Origin: Weeksella massiliensis
GTDB taxonomy: Bacteria; Bacteroidota; Bacteroidia; Flavobacteriales; Weeksellaceae
NCBI GenBank assembly: GCA_000751595.1
Contig: CCMH01000037.1
Location: forward strand, 1 to 64,000
Direction of reading: 5' to 3'
Length of the DNA stretch: 64,000 bases
Below, piece after piece: positions 1-7,679 of the stretch (within the stretch, counting starts at the first letter, position 1; every line of letters starts with the position of its first letter). A program made the translations under genes and the position numbers. Below the pieces are notes generated by a model. It did not search any database. It was not told the origin of the DNA and worked only from the letters and a program-made list of their open reading frames with translations.

Positions 1-14
1 CAAATACTCGGCTC

Positions 15-625
15 GTTGTACGATATGCTACTCCAACTACATTAATAAAATAAAAACTCTTATTTAAACATATGAAAGATCAAATTACACGAGAAAATTT
101 AGCTGATTTTTTTTCTGTATTTTTTGAAACAAATGAAGTTTCAATTGAATCAGTAGCAAAAGCAATTGGTTGTCCAATTTCATCTATTGAAAGAATAATA
201 GCTCAAGAATCTTATCCCTCAGATGAAATGCTAAAACAAGCTGCAATTCTATTTTCAATTGGAATTAAAAATTATGCAAAACTAAGTTCTGCTGACAAAG
301 AAAAAATTTCAGAAAGTATTGGAGCTGTTGGTGGAGGTATTTTAGGGTTTGGCGGAATAACAGCAGCAATTAGTGCTTCAGGAACAGTTGTTGGTTTATC
401 TGCGGCAGGAATTACCAGTGGTTTAAGTGGAATTGGAGCTCTTGTTGGTGGCGGAATGGCTGCAGGAGCTACAGCAGTGGCTGCAATTCCAATTGCAGTA
501 GGCGCGGTAGGATATGGCTTAATAAAAGGAATTAAATTTATTATCACCTATTACAAATTAAACGATAAAGATTTTAATACTTTTTGGGAAATTAAAAAAG
601 AAGACTAGAAAGCACATCGTACAAC
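15..625 (+). mobile_element. Cassette A, integron-like gene cassette with matched end labels
   Basis: The segment starts with GTTGTACGATATGCT at 15-29 and ends with AGCACATCGTACAAC at 611-625. These are reverse complements at 14 of 15 positions; the only mismatch is position 11 (A opposite C). The preceding bases 1-14 look like the 3' half of an attC-like site, compare the CAAATACCCGGCCCGTT before cassette D. It carries one gene at 72-608. The boundary logic is that of an integron cassette, where the end of a cassette's attC is split so that TTNNN opens the integrated cassette, but the labels do not fit the classical GTTRRRY core. No integrase is in the window. Confidence 0.7.
72..608 (+). 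CDS. HTH-containing protein with glycine-zipper membrane region, unknown function
   Basis: I do not recognise this 178-residue protein as a named family. The first ~65 residues look like a small helix-turn-helix-type helical domain. Residues ~85-160 are an unbroken Gly/Ala-rich hydrophobic stretch with repeated GxxxG and AxxxG spacing, for example GGGILGFGG and ALVGGGMAAGA, typical of tightly packed membrane helices. The C-terminal tail is short and charged. It is the only gene of cassette A and sits between matched end labels. A membrane-active effector or toxin is possible because integron-type cassettes often carry such functions, but that is inference. The ATG at 72 follows an A-rich leader. 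Confidence 0.6.
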   Translation: MKDQITRENLADFFSVFFETNEVSIESVAKAIGCPISSIERIIAQESYPSDEMLKQAAILFSIGIKNYAKLSSADKEKISESIGAVGGGILGFGGITAAISASGTVVGLSAAGITSGLSGIGALVGGGMAAGATAVAAIPIAVGAVGYGLIKGIKFIITYYKLNDKDFNTFWEIKKED

Positions 626-635
626 ATGGGTAACC

Positions 636-2324
636 GTTGCACAACTCAAAACTCAACAAAATAAAATCATATATGACCTCGTTTAAGCCTTTTTAAGCGA
701 GGTTTATTTTTGGATTATATTCAATAATTAAAAATAAAGTGGTTGAAAAAAGCAAATTTTCAAGTCCAATATGATCTGCTTTTAGAGTGCCATACTTTAC
801 CTTTGGTAAGGCACAGATTTGGGCAAGTAATTTGGACTTTTTAGGCGTAAATTTCAGGTATTTCTTTAAGTTATAGCAAAGAGCGGCTAAGAGAACATGT
901 TTGTTCGCTTGGCCCATTCCTCGACTGTTGATGCGTTTCATATTGTGATGGTTGATTAAAGTACCTAAAACTGGTTCTACCGTTGCACTTCGTCTCTTGA
1001 CCATCTGTTTAAAATACCGTTTATTCTTGGTGATTTTCTCGTGCATCCGATCGTATAAGGGCTTGTGAACGCTGTCATCTAACTTCTTAAATTTGCTCAC
1101 TTTACCACAGCATTGGGCTCGAAGGGGGCAATCTTTACAATCCCTTTCACTGCTTCGGTAGGTTTTCTTTTCATAGCCTTTGCTATCTGTTCGGATGCCT
1201 TTAAAAGGAAGTATCGCTTTATTTCCTCCTTCTTGAATGCATTCGTATTGGTTTAATTCCCCATTAAAAATAAAGCCTTCACGCTCAGGTTTGTATTGAC
1301 CAAAATTGGGTATCCAAGCGTCAATATTGTTGTCCTCGCAATACTGCAAACTATCGCCACTACTGTATCCTGCATCGGCTAATACTTGATCGATTTGCAT
1401 CTCATTACTCTTAAAATTTGCCAAGGTTTGATTCATGATTTCTGAAAAAATCGCACTGTCCTTGCTCCCCGCTGTACTGGCACAAGCGCCTGTAATGACA
1501 TGGTGTTTATCATCTACGGCTAATTGACCTGCATAATTTAATTGCCTCGGTTTCCCTGGTTTGGTAGAGATTTTTGCATCCGGATCCGTTGGACTATAAT
1601 GGGTGTGATTACTTAAGAATTTTGGCCGAATTTCTTCGCCATCTTCATTGATTTGGACACTTTTTCGGGCGGCAGGCATCGCTTTAAATTCTTCTTTTTT
1701 CCAATTATGGTGTTGTTCAACTAACTTTTTACGTGTTGAAGTGACTTTATATTCACTATTTTCTTCTAATTCGTTGACATATGCAGAAGCATCTTCTAAC
1801 ACTTCTTTTTCAACCAAACTATCCATGCTCGCATTAGCCTTGATAAATGCACTATCCACCGCTTGACGACGACCCTGAACCATTCCTTTATCAATACAAA
1901 GACTTAAAACTTTTCGGAATAATTCTAAGAAAACTTCTTCTCCTAATAATTGACGTGTTCGGCTAATGGTTGAGTGCCAAGGTAAATCTTCATTTAAATC
2001 ATATCCTAAAAATAAACGTACATCTAAACAATTGCTACAGTAGCGAATCAATGCCCGATCGCTGTTGATGTTGTTGAGATAACCCACCAATAATATCTTG
2101 AAAAAGACCACAGGATCAATACTTTTTTGACCTTCTTTTCCATAATATTTTGAGGTCGCTTGATAAAGAAAATCAAATGATAATTCTCGCTGTATTATTC
2201 GGTAGTAATTATCCAAAGGTACCAATCGATCCAAACTTAAATCGTAAAATAATTGGGGTGTAAATTCTTTTTTGCCTTGCATAATGACAAGTTAAGAAAT
2301 TTTACGTTATTCTAGTTGTGCAAC
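636..2324 (-). mobile_element. IS1182-family insertion sequence, copy 1
   Basis: The element is bounded by an 11-bp perfect terminal inverted repeat, GTTGCACAACT at 636-646 and AGTTGTGCAAC at 2314-2324, giving 1,689 bp. It holds one transposase on the minus strand. A second copy of identical length is at 7680-9368. Both copies share the outside sequence ATGGGTAACC on the left and a GCACAT a few bases beyond the right repeat, so the true ends may lie slightly further out or the target may be conserved. I could not identify a convincing target duplication. The element sits inside the attC-like site of cassette A. Confidence 0.8.
693..2282 (-). CDS. IS1182 family transposase, copy 1
   Basis: The 529-residue protein is a DDE transposase of the IS1182 family. 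Residues ~1-125 form the DUF772-type N-terminal domain, including HSTISRTRQLLG. The catalytic core follows, including RRQAVDSAFIKANAS, GQLAVDDKHHVITG, and VLADAGYSSG. A Cys cluster CKDCPLRAQCCGK lies near residue 390, and the C-terminal part contains KRRSATVEPVLGTLINHH with the expected late Glu. It is full length and has no internal stop, so the copy may be active. It differs from copy 2 at roughly fifteen residues, several clustered around the segment near residues 360-375. Confidence 0.9.
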   Translation of the reverse strand: MQGKKEFTPQLFYDLSLDRLVPLDNYYRIIQRELSFDFLYQATSKYYGKEGQKSIDPVVFFKILLVGYLNNINSDRALIRYCSNCLDVRLFLGYDLNEDLPWHSTISRTRQLLGEEVFLELFRKVLSLCIDKGMVQGRRQAVDSAFIKANASMDSLVEKEVLEDASAYVNELEENSEYKVTSTRKKLVEQHHNWKKEEFKAMPAARKSVQINEDGEEIRPKFLSNHTHYSPTDPDAKISTKPGKPRQLNYAGQLAVDDKHHVITGACASTAGSKDSAIFSEIMNQTLANFKSNEMQIDQVLADAGYSSGDSLQYCEDNNIDAWIPNFGQYKPEREGFIFNGELNQYECIQEGGNKAILPFKGIRTDSKGYEKKTYRSSERDCKDCPLRAQCCGKVSKFKKLDDSVHKPLYDRMHEKITKNKRYFKQMVKRRSATVEPVLGTLINHHNMKRINSRGMGQANKHVLLAALCYNLKKYLKFTPKKSKLLAQICALPKVKYGTLKADHIGLENLLFSTTLFLIIEYNPKINLA

Positions 2325-2561
2325 AGGCACATCGGCTTGGCAAAATGCGGGGTTAAGTGCAAAATTGAACTTCTCGCCTATTTATCCGCCAAAAGCTGTT
2401 TGCTTTTGTTTTTTTATTAAATTTACTAAAAGGCTCACAGCTTTGGCTACGTCACGGTCTGAATTGAACTTTCGCTCAATTCAAGCCCGCACTTCGCCAA
2501 GCCGCGGCCCGTTGTGTGCCATAAACACATTTTATTATTTATTAATCTTAAATTTTTAAAC

Positions 2562-5321
2562 ATGAGACATTTATTAAACACACTCGTCTTTTTATTTGCC
2601 TTGGTTTGTTTTGCACAGACAGGGCAAGATTTTTATGTTGTAGTTAAAGAAAACAAATCAATTGAACCAACTCAAAAAATAGTTAATCCAGATGGTTCAC
2701 TTTCATTAACTTTCAACAAAGAAGAACTTCAAACGCTATTTTCAAGCGTATCTGTAAGAAAATATGAAAGGGCATTTCCAGAGGCAGTTTCAAAATATTT
2801 ACAGCGTGTATATATCGTTAATCTCCCAGATGCTTCTTTTCTATCGGCTTTATCAAATCTTAACGATGTTGAATATGCCGAATCAATCAATGAGGGAATA
2901 CCTTTATATGAACCAGACGATCCTTATTATACGGTAGGTGGGTATAATTATGGTTATACTTATTTAATTTTAGTTCGAGCAAATTATGCTTGGAACATAA
3001 CAAATGGAGATCCTAATATACTAATTGGTATTGCAGATACAGGTTTCGATAGCACACATGAGGACATGACTGGACAATTCGCCGGATTTGTGGGAGATGT
3101 AGGCACTACAAATCCTCATGGCATGTATGTTTCGGGATTAGTCTCCCCTTTAACGGATAACAATAAAGGTGTAGCTGGAATTGGTTATAATACAAGAATG
3201 TATGGAATTAAAGGATTGTCAACTCAAAAAGCATATCAGTTAGCACAGGTTCCTGGTGTAAAAGTTATAAATGCCAGTTGGTTAGATGGTTGTGCCTTCA
3301 GTCCGGTTAATCAAGAGGTTTATAATGAGATAAGATATGTTCATGAAGTTTTAGTTATTGCTGCAGCAGGAAATGGTTCTACTTGTGGTGGTCCTAATAA
3401 TTATGTGTATCCCGCAGCTTATGATAATGTTTTAGCAGTATCATCAGTAGGGCACACATACCCAATTGGCCATGATTTAATGTATAATCAAACAGATGTT
3501 CATCAAAGATTTATAGATCCTTCAAATCCTGATGATAATACGCATCAGCATCATGATAAAGTTGATATGGTAGCTCCAGGCTTCGACTTTTGGGTACCAG
3601 GCCTTTCCAATAACTATGAAAGGGTTTGGCACGGAACATCATCTGCCGCACCTCAAGTTGCAGCCGCAGCAGGTTTAATTTTATCAGTTAATCCAAACTT
3701 AACGCCTGATGAGGTTGAAGCAATTTTAAAAAACACGGCAGATGATATTTATTGGATTCCGTACAATTATCCGTATATCGGACTATTGGGAACAGGAAGG
3801 CTCAATGTTTTCAGAGCCGTTAAAACCACGGAATGCCAAGATGAACAAAACCCTATCGTAGACCTTATTATTAGGGATTCAGAAACAGACAAGGGGGATG
3901 AGCCTAATTTGAATACACAGTATATGTGGACTAGCTCAGATATAATTGTGAGAAACCAGAATGACGGCAGATTTGATCCCACCAATCAAAATCCATTATA
4001 CAATGGAAGTACACCAAATTATATTTATGTCAGAGTAACAAACAATGGTTGTCAAACAAGTTCAGGTACAGATATAGTAAAAGTTAACTGGGCAAAAGCC
4101 AACACTTCACTTGCTTATCCGGAGTATTGGGATGGTTCTATTGTTCAAAACAGTGTAGTATTCGGCGGTGAGGTTGGTACTGGAATTATCCCTGCTTTAG
4201 AACCGGGTCAGGAAGCTTTAGTTGAAATCCCGTGGTATGTTCCAAATCCTCAAGACTATTATAATATTAATGAGAACCCTTGGCATTTTTGTCTATTAGC
4301 AGAAGTAATTTCTAATGACGATCCTTTAACATCTCCTTACACATCCAATCCTAATGTTATGGTACGCAATAACAATAATTTAGCTTGGAGGAATGTTACT
4401 GTAATTGATGTGTCAGGTAAAGAGGAAATTGGCGCTGCCGTTGCTGTTTCAAACCCATCAAACAGCCCACGGGCATTTTATTTGCAATTAGTAAAAGAAG
4501 ATGCAGAAACCGGTAAACCAATTTTTGATACTGCAGAAGTTGGTTTAAAATTGGATAACACTTTATATGCAGCCTGGGAGAGAGGAGGTAAAGAAGCTAC
4601 TTCAATTGAGGACACAAAAGAGTCAAAAAGAAAAATTATCAAAGATAATAATGCAATCATTGATAATTTACTCCTTAATCCAAACGAGTTAGGTACTGTT
4701 TATCTATCATTTAATTTCTTAACAAAAGAAATGACTGATAAGAACAAGTTTAGATATCACTTAATCCAGAGAGATGCACAAACAAATGAAATAATGGGTG
4801 GCGAAACCTTTGATATTCAGAAAAAATCACGTCCATTCTTTGTAGCAAATCCTGGTAGTGATAAAAATATTCAAAAAAATGAGCAGGTAACGCTAAAGGC
4901 TCAAGATATTTTTGAAGCTGCCGAATACAATTGGTATGATGAGGATGGAAATTTGATTTATTCCGGTAGAGAATTTACTGTTGTGCCTGAAATTTCTAAG
5001 AAATACAAATTAGAAGTAATTACAGAGGATGGTTTTAAAGATTATTCAGAGGTTAATGTAAATGTAACACCTTACAAATTGATTAATATTTCTCCAAATC
5101 CTGCCAATACAAGCATATCGGTGAACTATGATATTGAGAATAGCAATTCGGCTTACTTAATGGTTACTGGTGTAACAAACGGAACATCATTTAATTACAT
5201 CCTAGAGCCTAATTCATCCCAAAAATTAATAAATTTGACAAACTACCAGAATGGTCATTATATTGTAACTTTAATTTGTGACGGCAAAGTAGTTGAGTCT
5301 AAAAATTTGATGAAAAATTAA
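2562..5321 (+). CDS. Subtilisin-like (S8) serine protease with type IX secretion sorting domain
   Basis: The 919-residue protein begins with a signal peptide (MRHLLNTLVFLFALVCFAQ). I prefer the ATG at 2562 over one 48 nt upstream because it puts the signal peptide at the N terminus. The S8 catalytic triad is visible as Asp159 in GIADTGFDS, His186 in NPHGMYVSG and Ser360 in HGTSSAAPQVAAAAG, with the oxyanion region AAAGNG between. A long beta-rich region follows. The last ~75 residues (INISPNPANTSISVNYDI to the end) form a Por-type sorting domain for export across the outer membrane. It is the first gene of cassette B and is followed after 5 nt by another sorted protein, suggesting the two are made together. 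Confidence 0.88.
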   Translation: MRHLLNTLVFLFALVCFAQTGQDFYVVVKENKSIEPTQKIVNPDGSLSLTFNKEELQTLFSSVSVRKYERAFPEAVSKYLQRVYIVNLPDASFLSALSNLNDVEYAESINEGIPLYEPDDPYYTVGGYNYGYTYLILVRANYAWNITNGDPNILIGIADTGFDSTHEDMTGQFAGFVGDVGTTNPHGMYVSGLVSPLTDNNKGVAGIGYNTRMYGIKGLSTQKAYQLAQVPGVKVINASWLDGCAFSPVNQEVYNEIRYVHEVLVIAAAGNGSTCGGPNNYVYPAAYDNVLAVSSVGHTYPIGHDLMYNQTDVHQRFIDPSNPDDNTHQHHDKVDMVAPGFDFWVPGLSNNYERVWHGTSSAAPQVAAAAGLILSVNPNLTPDEVEAILKNTADDIYWIPYNYPYIGLLGTGRLNVFRAVKTTECQDEQNPIVDLIIRDSETDKGDEPNLNTQYMWTSSDIIVRNQNDGRFDPTNQNPLYNGSTPNYIYVRVTNNGCQTSSGTDIVKVNWAKANTSLAYPEYWDGSIVQNSVVFGGEVGTGIIPALEPGQEALVEIPWYVPNPQDYYNINENPWHFCLLAEVISNDDPLTSPYTSNPNVMVRNNNNLAWRNVTVIDVSGKEEIGAAVAVSNPSNSPRAFYLQLVKEDAETGKPIFDTAEVGLKLDNTLYAAWERGGKEATSIEDTKESKRKIIKDNNAIIDNLLLNPNELGTVYLSFNFLTKEMTDKNKFRYHLIQRDAQTNEIMGGETFDIQKKSRPFFVANPGSDKNIQKNEQVTLKAQDIFEAAEYNWYDEDGNLIYSGREFTVVPEISKKYKLEVITEDGFKDYSEVNVNVTPYKLINISPNPANTSISVNYDIENSNSAYLMVTGVTNGTSFNYILEPNSSQKLINLTNYQNGHYIVTLICDGKVVESKNLMKN

Positions 5322-5326
5322 GGATT

Positions 5327-6040
5327 ATGAAAAAGTTTATTTGCATTTCACTCTTATTATTTGGTGCTTTATTAAAGGCCCAGGAACAGACATTTATAGA
5401 GAACACATGGTATTTACAGGAAATGAATATTGCCAATATTTCCTACTACCCTCCCATTAATAATGAAATTGAGAGTGTGTGGTTTGAAGTTGAGGAGTTC
5501 GATAATACTTATTTTTTTCATTCAGAAGTTTGCTCATATTTAGGTGGTATGCTTAATTGGATTACAAATAGTCAGTTTTCATTTTTTGATTTTGTTGGTG
5601 GGTTTGCTTGTGAAGAACCTTCAAATCAGGAGTTTGAATACCAGTATGCTTATTTTTATGGTTATGGCGGAGTTGATGGAATTCCACTAGATTATACTAT
5701 AGATAGTTCATCTGATAATTCCTTAGAATTAATTGTTACAAACAGATTTGGAGATTATCTAGTGTACAATAATATCAATCTTTCCACTAAGGATAATAAC
5801 TCGAATGAACTTGAAATCTATCCTAATCCTTTAGGAAATAATTTATATTTTAAAACAAACAAAAATTTGATTGATTACTCTTTTGAATTTTACAATTTAA
5901 ATGGTAATCTTATTGATGTTTTTAAAGTAAAAAATGACAATCAAATCGATGTATCCCATTTATCGTCTGGAGTATATTTTTTGAGAATTTACGACAATTC
6001 AAAAAACTTAATTCAATCAAAAAAGATACTCAAGAGGTAA
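5327..6040 (+). CDS. Secreted protein with type IX secretion sorting domain, unknown function
   Basis: This is a 237-residue exported protein with a clear signal peptide (MKKFICISLLLFGALLKAQ). The middle, residues ~20-155, is aromatic- and acid-rich and I do not recognise it. The C-terminal ~75 residues are a typical sorting tail: IYPNPLGNNLYFKT, then LSSGVYFLRIYDNSK, ending KKILKR. It follows the protease gene by 5 nt in cassette B and is probably co-transcribed and co-secreted. It could be a partner, inhibitor or substrate of the protease, but nothing in the sequence decides between these. Confidence 0.75.
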   Translation: MKKFICISLLLFGALLKAQEQTFIENTWYLQEMNIANISYYPPINNEIESVWFEVEEFDNTYFFHSEVCSYLGGMLNWITNSQFSFFDFVGGFACEEPSNQEFEYQYAYFYGYGGVDGIPLDYTIDSSSDNSLELIVTNRFGDYLVYNNINLSTKDNNSNELEIYPNPLGNNLYFKTNKNLIDYSFEFYNLNGNLIDVFKVKNDNQIDVSHLSSGVYFLRIYDNSKNLIQSKKILKR

Positions 6041-6043
6041 AAC

Positions 6044-6192
6044 GTTACGGCACACAACAGCTCGTTTGGCAAAAGCGGCGGGAAACATTTTAATTTGACA
6101 TATATTGCTTTTTTAAAAACTTATCCTTGGTTGACAGGCGGTGCTTAAAAGTGCCGCCTTCGCCAAGCGAGGCAAACGTTAGCGGAAATTTT
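6044..6192. repeat. Intact attC-like recombination site between cassettes B and C
   Basis: This is the best-preserved site because it is not interrupted. The end label of B (6044-6058) is followed by the arm CTCGTTTGGCAAAAGCGGC (6061-6079), a ~73-nt loop, the complementary arm GCCGCCTTCGCCAAGCGAG (6153-6171), a spacer GGCAAAC and the GTT opening cassette C (6178). The arms pair along 19 positions; the three non-Watson-Crick positions are one T:G and two A:C on the top strand. The two A:C positions fall just after TTGGC, at the same place as in the site of cassette A. Confidence 0.7.
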
Positions 6193-6199
6193 AAACCAG

Positions 6200-6820
6200 C
6201 TATATGTAAAAATTTTGGTTTCTATTTTCAAGTTTCAATTCTTCTGGATACACAAGTTCATAGCCAGTTCTTCCCATTCCATCTTTTGTAAAAAGACAAA
6301 CTTGAACTGGTGGCATAGGATCAAAAAATGCTTTAAATTTTTGCTTATTCGGATTTTCATTTTCTTCAGGAAATTCAAAATTCATTCTAACGAATCCCAT
6401 ATTTTTAATTGCCGATTGAGAAAGTGAATCAATGCCAAGAATTCTTATGCCTTCATATGGAAAGTCTGGATATTCATTCTTAACAAATTCAATAACTTGA
6501 GCAACGGATGTTTCCTCTTCCAAGAGCTTTTTATTTTCCATTTTCTCTAACCAATATAAAAATAAGTCTTGACCTACTCCCGTATGTAAATCCCAACATT
6601 TAGTTAAATCATTACAAATACTTTTAAATATAACGTATCCGTTTCTTTTGTAACGATTTCCCCACCAATGAGCTAATTTGACATGATGATACCAATAATA
6701 GTAACCTTCACCTAACCAAGTGTTATCCCAAGAACAATTATAAGGTCCGTCCTTTTCATTTTGTTCGTAGTTTCCTCGATTTTCTAAGGTTTGATATAAC
6801 AAATATGAAGCTTCAAACAT
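6200..6820 (-). CDS. ADP-ribosyltransferase-like toxin candidate (CmdT-like)
   Basis: This 206-residue protein has no signal peptide. Residues ~34-70 read WLGEGYYYWYHHVKLAHWWG followed by a hydrophobic strand and KCWDLHTG. A pattern of small-glycine-rich turn, YxW, a later Ala-x-x-Trp helix and a beta strand is seen in ADP-ribosyltransferase-fold toxins of the GxGFYFW/AxxWA type. I could not assign the catalytic Glu with confidence. It is the last gene of a three-gene unit, 11 nt downstream of a SecB-like gene. In the known CmdTAC defence an mRNA ADP-ribosyltransferase toxin is held by an antitoxin that needs a SecB-like chaperone, and the gene content here fits. The assignment is by pattern and context, not by alignment. 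Confidence 0.5.
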   Translation of the reverse strand: MFEASYLLYQTLENRGNYEQNEKDGPYNCSWDNTWLGEGYYYWYHHVKLAHWWGNRYKRNGYVIFKSICNDLTKCWDLHTGVGQDLFLYWLEKMENKKLLEEETSVAQVIEFVKNEYPDFPYEGIRILGIDSLSQSAIKNMGFVRMNFEFPEENENPNKQKFKAFFDPMPPVQVCLFTKDGMGRTGYELVYPEELKLENRNQNFYI

Positions 6821-6831
6821 TAGAAAATATT

Positions 6832-7251
6832 TTATTCAATTATAGTGATATTTTCCTTTAGTGGCGTACTTAACGAAGTTAGATTCATTGTAGGCAGAAT
6901 CATTGGCTTTAAGTTAGCTTGAATTGTCAAACTCGAAATAAATGCACGTAAATATGGAAAGACAATAGCAATACTATTTGCGTAAAAATAAGTAGGTATA
7001 TTTTCAAGGTCATTTACATCTTCTGAGAACTGAAAATTTGCAGTCATTTTACAATTAACGAAATTTTTTTCAGGAGAATCAGCCTTATTGAATGCATAAA
7101 AATTAAAAGTCAAACTAAACATTCTTTCGCTTTTATTGAACACACCTTCTGGGTCTATTTTCAATGCAATATCATCTCCAATAATATTACTAGAATTAAA
7201 ACCAAATTCAATAATTTTATATTCTTTAAATTTAAAGCTAGCTTGTTCCAT
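6832..7251 (-). CDS. SecB-like chaperone (CmdC-like)
   Basis: This 139-residue protein has the features of the SecB fold. An N-terminal beta-rich part (FKFKEYKIIEFGFN) is followed by paired strands (MFSLTFNFYAFNK, NCKMTANFQFSEDV), and the C-terminal signature is FPYLRAFISSLTIQANLKPM with LPTMNL just after, as in SecB and SecB-like antitoxin chaperones. Solitary SecB-like proteins next to small genes in mobile DNA are typical of toxin-antitoxin-chaperone systems. It lies 12 nt after the 83-residue gene and 11 nt before the putative toxin gene, so the three form one transcription unit. Confidence 0.7.
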   Translation of the reverse strand: MEQASFKFKEYKIIEFGFNSSNIIGDDIALKIDPEGVFNKSERMFSLTFNFYAFNKADSPEKNFVNCKMTANFQFSEDVNDLENIPTYFYANSIAIVFPYLRAFISSLTIQANLKPMILPTMNLTSLSTPLKENITIIE

Positions 7252-7263
7252 TTATTTTTTTAT

Positions 7264-7515
7264 TTATATGGCTAAGGTACAAAAAAAAAGTCCGAAACTA
7301 ATTTCGGACTCTTCTTTTAATATATTATTTGTATCTAATAAATCTGGTTTCGAATAGACAAATGTGTTTTCGTAACACACATCCCAAACATCTAATAATT
7401 CAGAAATTGTAACTGAATTTTCTTGTTTAGAATATTTGTCATATTTATTCCATTTCTCTTTTAAGACATCTTCTGATAAAGAATCAAAAAATTGGTCTAT
7501 GGTTTTCTTATCCAT
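7264..7515 (-). CDS. Small protein, candidate antitoxin of a toxin-antitoxin-chaperone unit
   Basis: The 83-residue protein has a charged N-terminal half (MDKKTIDQFFDSLSEDVLKE) and a middle rich in Asp and Tyr. It ends in a hydrophobic tail (SFGLFFCTLAI). Antitoxins that depend on SecB-like chaperones carry an aggregation-prone C-terminal chaperone-addiction segment, and this tail would suit that role. I do not recognise the family from its sequence. It is the first gene of the minus-strand unit of cassette C and starts with ATG at 7513-7515. Confidence 0.5.
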   Translation of the reverse strand: MDKKTIDQFFDSLSEDVLKEKWNKYDKYSKQENSVTISELLDVWDVCYENTFVYSKPDLLDTNNILKEESEISFGLFFCTLAI

Positions 7516-7564
7516 TGTCTTAATTTATTACTTCATCAAAACTAACAATAAATTTGCCAAACAG

Positions 7565-7572
7565 CAAAATTA
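7565..7572 (-). promoter_or_regulatory. Candidate promoter -7 box of cassette C genes
   Basis: Read on the minus strand, positions 7572-7565 are TAATTTTG, a perfect match to the Bacteroidota -7 consensus TAnnTTTG. It lies ~50 nt before the ATG of the first gene. The -33 region is T-rich but lacks a clear TTG, so strength is uncertain. It sits inside the cassette, which would let the backward-facing genes be expressed on their own. Confidence 0.4.
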
Positions 7573-7679
7573 TTCCATTAGTTTTTTATTAAAAATAACA
7601 CTGTTGTATTTTTTAAGCCTGCAAAATAACGACTAAATTTTGTAATATCAAAGAAAAACTTCCGCTAACATGGGTAACC

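Larger units (their letters stand above)
611..2513. repeat. attC-like recombination site of cassette A, interrupted by IS1182
   Basis: The end label of cassette A (611-625) and the hairpin arms that should follow it are separated by the IS1182 element. The arms are GGCTTGGCAAAATGCGGG at 2334-2351 and CCCGCACTTCGCCAAGCC at 2486-2503. They pair at 16 of 18 positions, and both exceptions are A:C on the top strand (T:G on the bottom). The interior (2352-2485) contains a nested pair, CCAAAAGCTGT and ACAGCTTTGG. The GTT that opens cassette B follows at 2511. The layout of outer label, spacer, inner arms and variable loop is that of an attC site. Confidence 0.65.
2511..6058 (+). mobile_element. Cassette B, two-gene type IX secretion cassette
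   Basis: The start label GTTGTGTGCCATAAA (2511-2525) is complementary to the end label GTTACGGCACACAAC (6044-6058) at 13 of 15 positions. The mismatches are position 11 (A opposite C) and the last position. At 3.5 kb the segment is much longer than a usual integron cassette. It carries a subtilisin-like protease and a second exported protein, 5 nt apart on the same strand, both with type IX sorting tails. Confidence 0.7.
6178..7669 (-). mobile_element. Cassette C, toxin-antitoxin-chaperone cassette
   Basis: The start label GTTAGCGGAAATTTT (6178-6192) and end label AAAACTTCCGCTAAC (7655-7669) are complementary at 14 of 15 positions, again with A opposite C at position 11. The three genes inside are all on the minus strand, opposite to the genes of the other cassettes, so they need their own promoter. 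One is likely upstream of 7515. Confidence 0.7.

Noticed and set aside
636-2324. The IS1182 ends GTTGCACAAC/GTTGTGCAAC read as a sixth and seventh cassette label.
   Set aside because: Both copies carry the same sequence, lack the A/C pair at position 11, and the match ends at 11 bp, so these are terminal repeats of the insertion sequence and not cassette labels.
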